Origin: Streptomyces sp. DG1A-41
GTDB lineage: Bacteria; Actinomycetota; Actinomycetes; Streptomycetales; Streptomycetaceae
Reading direction: 5' to 3'
DNA: 64,000 nucleotides
Assembly (NCBI RefSeq): GCF_037055355.1
Contig: NZ_CP146350.1
Span: forward strand, 2,751,001 to 2,815,000
Shown: positions 61,249-64,000 of the stretch, in pieces
Layout of the letters: each line of letters begins with the position of its first letter
How positions within the stretch are numbered: the first letter of the stretch is position 1
Notes under the pieces: model-generated
What the model was told of the DNA's origin: nothing
Databases searched by the model: none
What the model saw: the letters and a program-made list of their open reading frames with translations, nothing else
Translations under genes and position numbers: made by a program

Positions 61249-62441
61249 TAGGACCCCTCTTCGGAGTGGGTGGTGCCGAGGGCAAGGCCGTGGATGATCC
61301 AGTCGCGGCCCGGCGGGGCGCCGAGGGCGGCGCCGAGGTCGGCCTGCTGCCAGGAGCCGACGGGGCGGCCGGACAGGCCGTGTCGGGCTGCCGCCACGTG
61401 GGCCAGGTGGACGGCGAGGCCCGCGCGCAGGTGTGTCCGGCGGATCAGCGGGGCATCGGCGTCCGCCGGACAGCCGTAACCGAGCAGGACGGCGCCCGCG
61501 TCCGCGATCCATGCCTGGCCGGCGGCCCAGGCGGCGAGCGTCGGCCGAGCCTCCCCGGCGGCAAGGCGCCGCAGGGTGCCCTCGGGCGCCAACTCGACGA
61601 TCTGGGGCTCAGGTTCACCGATGGCCGCGCACCAGGCGAGATCACCGGCGCCCGCTGCGTCGGCGGTCGCGAGCACCGCACGCAGGGCGTCCCTGGGCGG
61701 GGTGCCCCGCAGGGGCGGCCGGGCGCTGCGGCGAGCCAGCAGCTCGCCGGGCGAGGGCGTGGGCGCGGCCGCGGTGTGGTGTCCCGCCTCTGGTGAGGGG
61801 ACCTGATGTGCCCTCACGGGCCGGGGAACCCCGCCTGCCTCCTCGGCCAGGAGAATTCCGTGTGAGCCCCGGGCCACCGGAACCCCTCGCGCCTCGTCGG
61901 AGCGCGCGAAGTGCAGTGCCGCGAGGGGGGCTTCGTCGCCCCCGTCAAGGTCTACCGTCGTCGCTCCCCCACCCAGCGCGCACCCCGCGAGCCACAGCGC
62001 CCCGGCGGCGTGCCCGGTGTCCAGCAGGATCAGCGGCCAGGCACGGTGGCCGTAGTGCGAGACCGTGCGCTGCGGGGTGACGGACAGTTCGACGGTCGCC
62101 CCGGGCGGCGCGCCGACGGGTTCCGGGCCGAGGCGGTGCACGCGGTGGCGCAGCGGGTCGTATCCGTAACGCCCGGGTGGCAGCGAGCATCCGGTGCCCA
62201 CGACGAGCCGGGTGTCCACCGGGTGCAGTGCACCCGCGGACGGGGCGGGCCGCAGGCGTCCGGCGCCGTCGGAGGCGGCCAGGGAGAGGCGGAGCAGCCG
62301 ACCCAGATCGAGCTTCCCCGGGCATCCCTCCGGGAGGGAGCGCGGGGGTCCCGGCCACGGGCGGACGACCAGCCCGGCGGGGGTATCCGGTCCGGGCTTC
62401 TCGGGGGAACGGGCGCGGGCGAGCGCGGTGACGAGATCCAC
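61248..62441 (-). CDS. Nitroreductase-fold (azoline) dehydrogenase
   Basis: 397 residues with two nitroreductase-like halves: RLRPAPSAGALHPVDTRLVVG near residue 65, typical of SagB-type enzymes, and a second, more divergent half (about 230-390; ending DWIIHGLALG). SagB/McbC-type FMN enzymes oxidise azolines made by YcaO to azoles. The second half may be a degenerate tandem copy. The GTG at 62441 has GGAGG 5 bp upstream, inside the 32-bp palindrome that also contains the YcaO stop. Confidence 0.78.
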   Translation of the reverse strand: MDLVTALARARSPEKPGPDTPAGLVVRPWPGPPRSLPEGCPGKLDLGRLLRLSLAASDGAGRLRPAPSAGALHPVDTRLVVGTGCSLPPGRYGYDPLRHRVHRLGPEPVGAPPGATVELSVTPQRTVSHYGHRAWPLILLDTGHAAGALWLAGCALGGGATTVDLDGGDEAPLAALHFARSDEARGVPVARGSHGILLAEEAGGVPRPVRAHQVPSPEAGHHTAAAPTPSPGELLARRSARPPLRGTPPRDALRAVLATADAAGAGDLAWCAAIGEPEPQIVELAPEGTLRRLAAGEARPTLAAWAAGQAWIADAGAVLLGYGCPADADAPLIRRTHLRAGLAVHLAHVAAARHGLSGRPVGSWQQADLGAALGAPPGRDWIIHGLALGTTHSEEGS

Positions 62442-62443
62442 GA

Positions 62444-62475
62444 GCTCCTCCGCCTCACATGTGAGGCGGAGGAGC
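62444..62475. promoter_or_regulatory. Perfect 32-bp palindrome over YcaO stop and next RBS
   Basis: GCTCCTCCGCCTCACA (62444-62459) is followed at once by its exact inverse (62460-62475). On the mRNA it makes a 16-bp, GC-rich stem (a loop of about 4 nt must open at the tip). It contains the YcaO stop codon (62457-62455) and the GGAGG site of the dehydrogenase. It can therefore hide that site or slow transcription between the two genes. Confidence 0.8.
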
Positions 62476-63834
62476 CAGGGTGAAGTCCTCCGGCGCGCTC
62501 GGCGCGGTCGTACGCCAGCCGCGGCCGGTGGCGCTGCCGGCGAGGCGCGGGCAGCCGAAGTAGCCGAAGGCGGCGGGGGCGTTGGGAATGAGGCCGGACA
62601 CGAGGACCCGGGCGACGCGCAGCGGTGTCTCGGCCACGTCCTCGGTGGTGAGGTCGAACGTCATGATGCGGTGGCCGCCGTCGTGGAGGGCGCGCTCCAG
62701 CCGGTCCCGGCTGCCGGGCTCGACCGCGTCGACGGGCACGACGCCGTGCGCGGGCTCGGTGAATCTCCGGGCTTCGGGGGCCATCCGTTCGTCCAGCCAG
62801 ACCTGGACGTGTGCGCCCAGGTCCCGTACGTGCTCGAAGTGTTCGCCGCATGCGTCGAGGTAGCGGCGGTCCTCCCGGTGGTCCAGGTAGAGGCCGCGGG
62901 CGAGCAGTCCGGCCTCTACGGCCTGGAAGACCCAGCCGTCGGGGTCGGTGAGGCCCTGGGTGAAGACCCAGGTGTGGACGGCCTCGAGCACGGCCTTGCG
63001 GGCGGCCTCCGCCGGGTCGTACTTGCAGGCGAACCCGGCGGCGTAGAGGCCGAGCCGGGGGTCGTGGACGAGGGCGGCCATGCAGGAGGCGAACTCCGAG
63101 GGCATCTCCACGAGGTGGACGTCGAGCCCGGATCCGGCGAGGTCGTCGGTGAGGCCGGGCACACTGGCCGGGTCGATGCCGCGGGCCGGGCCGTCGAGGT
63201 GCCACCACAGTTCGAGGGCGTCGCGTTCGACGATCTCCAGCAGTCCGCGCTCGATCGCGTCGTCCAGGCCCTGTCCGGTGGCGATCCCCGCGTAGTTGAG
63301 GTGATGGGTGCGGGGCAGTGAACGCAGCTCTCCCTGGCGCCAGTTCAGGTGCGTCAGTGCGACGGGTGCCCAGACCTCGGCCCGCTCCCCGCCGGGCAGC
63401 CGTTCCTCGCCGCGCGTCCACAGGGACGGGGTGTCGGGCGTGAGGGGGCGGTAGGGGAACTTCTCGCGGGCGTACTGCCAGTCGGCGTAAGTCGGCAGCT
63501 CGTCCGGCCCGTACAGCCGCAGACCCTTCCCGGTCAGCTCGGCGGCCGTGGCGCGCAGCGGGGCGTCGGGGTGGCCGGGGGGCGGTACGCGGTTGCCGCA
63601 GTACCGCTCGATTCCTTCCGCTATGGCGGCGATCCGGGCCCCCTCGGGGTCACCGAAGGTGGTGCCGAGCGATACCCGGTCGGCGGGCCACAGGCCGAGC
63701 CTGCGGGCGTCGGCTATCTCTGCGGTGAGCGCGGTGTAGCGGGGTGGCGCGCCCACGGGGTGCTCGACGGGCTTGACCTTGCGGACGATGCCGCAGACAG
63801 GGTCGACCAGGGCTTCCAGCGGTAGCGCCGTCAT
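62455..63834 (-). CDS. YcaO-family azoline cyclodehydratase
   Basis: 459 residues with the YcaO ATP-binding pattern (IAAIAEGIERYCG, Glu73/Glu76; GLLEIVERDALELWWH; EAARKAVLEAVHTWVF) and a Pro-rich end (LAPPPHM) reminiscent of the PxPxP terminus of azoline-forming YcaO proteins. It should turn Cys, Ser or Thr of a precursor peptide into azolines with ATP. The ATG overlaps the upstream stop by ATGA. No precursor peptide gene is in the window; it likely lies beyond 64000. Confidence 0.88.
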   Translation of the reverse strand: MTALPLEALVDPVCGIVRKVKPVEHPVGAPPRYTALTAEIADARRLGLWPADRVSLGTTFGDPEGARIAAIAEGIERYCGNRVPPPGHPDAPLRATAAELTGKGLRLYGPDELPTYADWQYAREKFPYRPLTPDTPSLWTRGEERLPGGERAEVWAPVALTHLNWRQGELRSLPRTHHLNYAGIATGQGLDDAIERGLLEIVERDALELWWHLDGPARGIDPASVPGLTDDLAGSGLDVHLVEMPSEFASCMAALVHDPRLGLYAAGFACKYDPAEAARKAVLEAVHTWVFTQGLTDPDGWVFQAVEAGLLARGLYLDHREDRRYLDACGEHFEHVRDLGAHVQVWLDERMAPEARRFTEPAHGVVPVDAVEPGSRDRLERALHDGGHRIMTFDLTTEDVAETPLRVARVLVSGLIPNAPAAFGYFGCPRLAGSATGRGWRTTAPSAPEDFTLAPPPHM

Positions 63835-64000
63835 CGCAGGATCTCCTGTACGGGGTCGGTGGGGGCGGGGCGGGTGCGGAGCACGGGCAGGCGAAGCGCC
63901 ACAGCCTGGGGGTCGACCTCTCGCCGGGAGGCGAGCAGCCGGGTGGCCGTGACCGGGTCGTCGCCGGTGTGGGGGTTGCGGGCGTGGGCGGGGAAGTGGT
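63831..64000 (-). CDS. Partial gene upstream of YcaO (3' end only)
   Basis: 56 C-terminal codons, ending VALRLPVLR..PTDPVQEILR then TGA, which overlaps the YcaO ATG. The gene runs off the window. In such operons the neighbour is usually a leader-binding E1/ThiF-like partner, a dehydrogenase or a dehydratase, but nothing in these residues allows a choice. Confidence 0.6.
   Translation of the reverse strand, partial: HFPAHARNPHTGDDPVTATRLLASRREVDPQAVALRLPVLRTRPAPTDPVQEILR

Noticed and set aside
1..64000. rRNA, tRNA and CRISPR arrays
   Set aside because: I looked for tRNA-like cloverleaf ends, rRNA signatures and regularly spaced repeats and saw none. A tRNAscan or Infernal run would settle this.

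Overview
The window is chromosomal DNA of a Streptomyces species. It has very high GC, third positions almost always G or C, many GTG starts, ATGA/GTGA-coupled genes, Streptomyces-type regulators (PucR, IclR, Rrf2, STAS/ANTAR, RsbA-like) and a matB gene very close to the S. coelicolor malonyl-CoA synthetase. No rRNA, tRNA or CRISPR array was seen.

Region 1 (1-16.5 kb) is for plant polysaccharide use. Two secreted GH43 arabinan hydrolases (12-2410) and a five-gene operon (16315 down to 10580: binding protein, two permeases, GH43 arabinanase, GH51 arabinofuranosidase) point the same way. Each unit has nearly the same promoter/operator, with TTGACG-17 bp-TACGNT and flanking TTCGAA boxes. Between them lie a frameshifted YciI gene, an alpha/beta hydrolase, a DUF4360 protein, an Rrf2 regulator with a damaged start, a GH35 beta-galactosidase and an exported repeat protein with an early TTA codon.

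Region 2 (16.5-23.3 kb) holds an ImmA-like metallopeptidase, an MAB_1171c-type membrane protein and a frameshifted FAD oxidoreductase; a SMP-30/IclR pair; a PucR regulator; and a DUF2613 mini-protein.

Region 3 (23.4-36.2 kb) is a one-directional, tightly coupled cell-surface glycan/glycolipid cluster: DUF3068, GT4 glycosyltransferase, methyltransferase, AftD-type giant arabinofuranosyltransferase, condensation-type acyltransferase, second methyltransferase, DMT-type membrane protein, Trm112-like protein and FkbM methyltransferase. A degenerate IS200/IS605-type element with an internally deleted TnpB sits exactly between the first methyltransferase and aftD.

Region 4 (36.2-43.5 kb) has an ATP-grasp protein, a MerR-PP2C fusion and a malonate module (GntR regulator with a strong inverted-repeat operator, MatC, MatB, fused carboxyltransferase). 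A dispersed 63-65 bp repeat has entered matC in frame.

Region 5 (43.5-50 kb) looks like a MoxR/vWA/VMAP-type NTP-dependent conflict system: trypsin-co-occurring protein, trypsin-VMAP protease, MoxR ATPase and a 1078-residue SAV_2336-type protein ending in a HAD domain without its nucleophile. It is followed by an Mbl/MreB-like gene and stress-signalling genes (RsbA-like, STAS, STAS-ANTAR).

Region 6 (53.5-64 kb) starts with a decayed DUF2243/CtaG pair and a squalene/phytoene synthase-UPPS fusion, then a 1 kb graveyard of four gene fragments. It ends with a minus-strand azol(in)e (TOMM-type) RiPP operon: a partial gene, YcaO cyclodehydratase, dehydrogenase and a CydDC-like ABC exporter pair. 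A perfect 32-bp palindrome covers the YcaO stop and the next ribosome-binding site.
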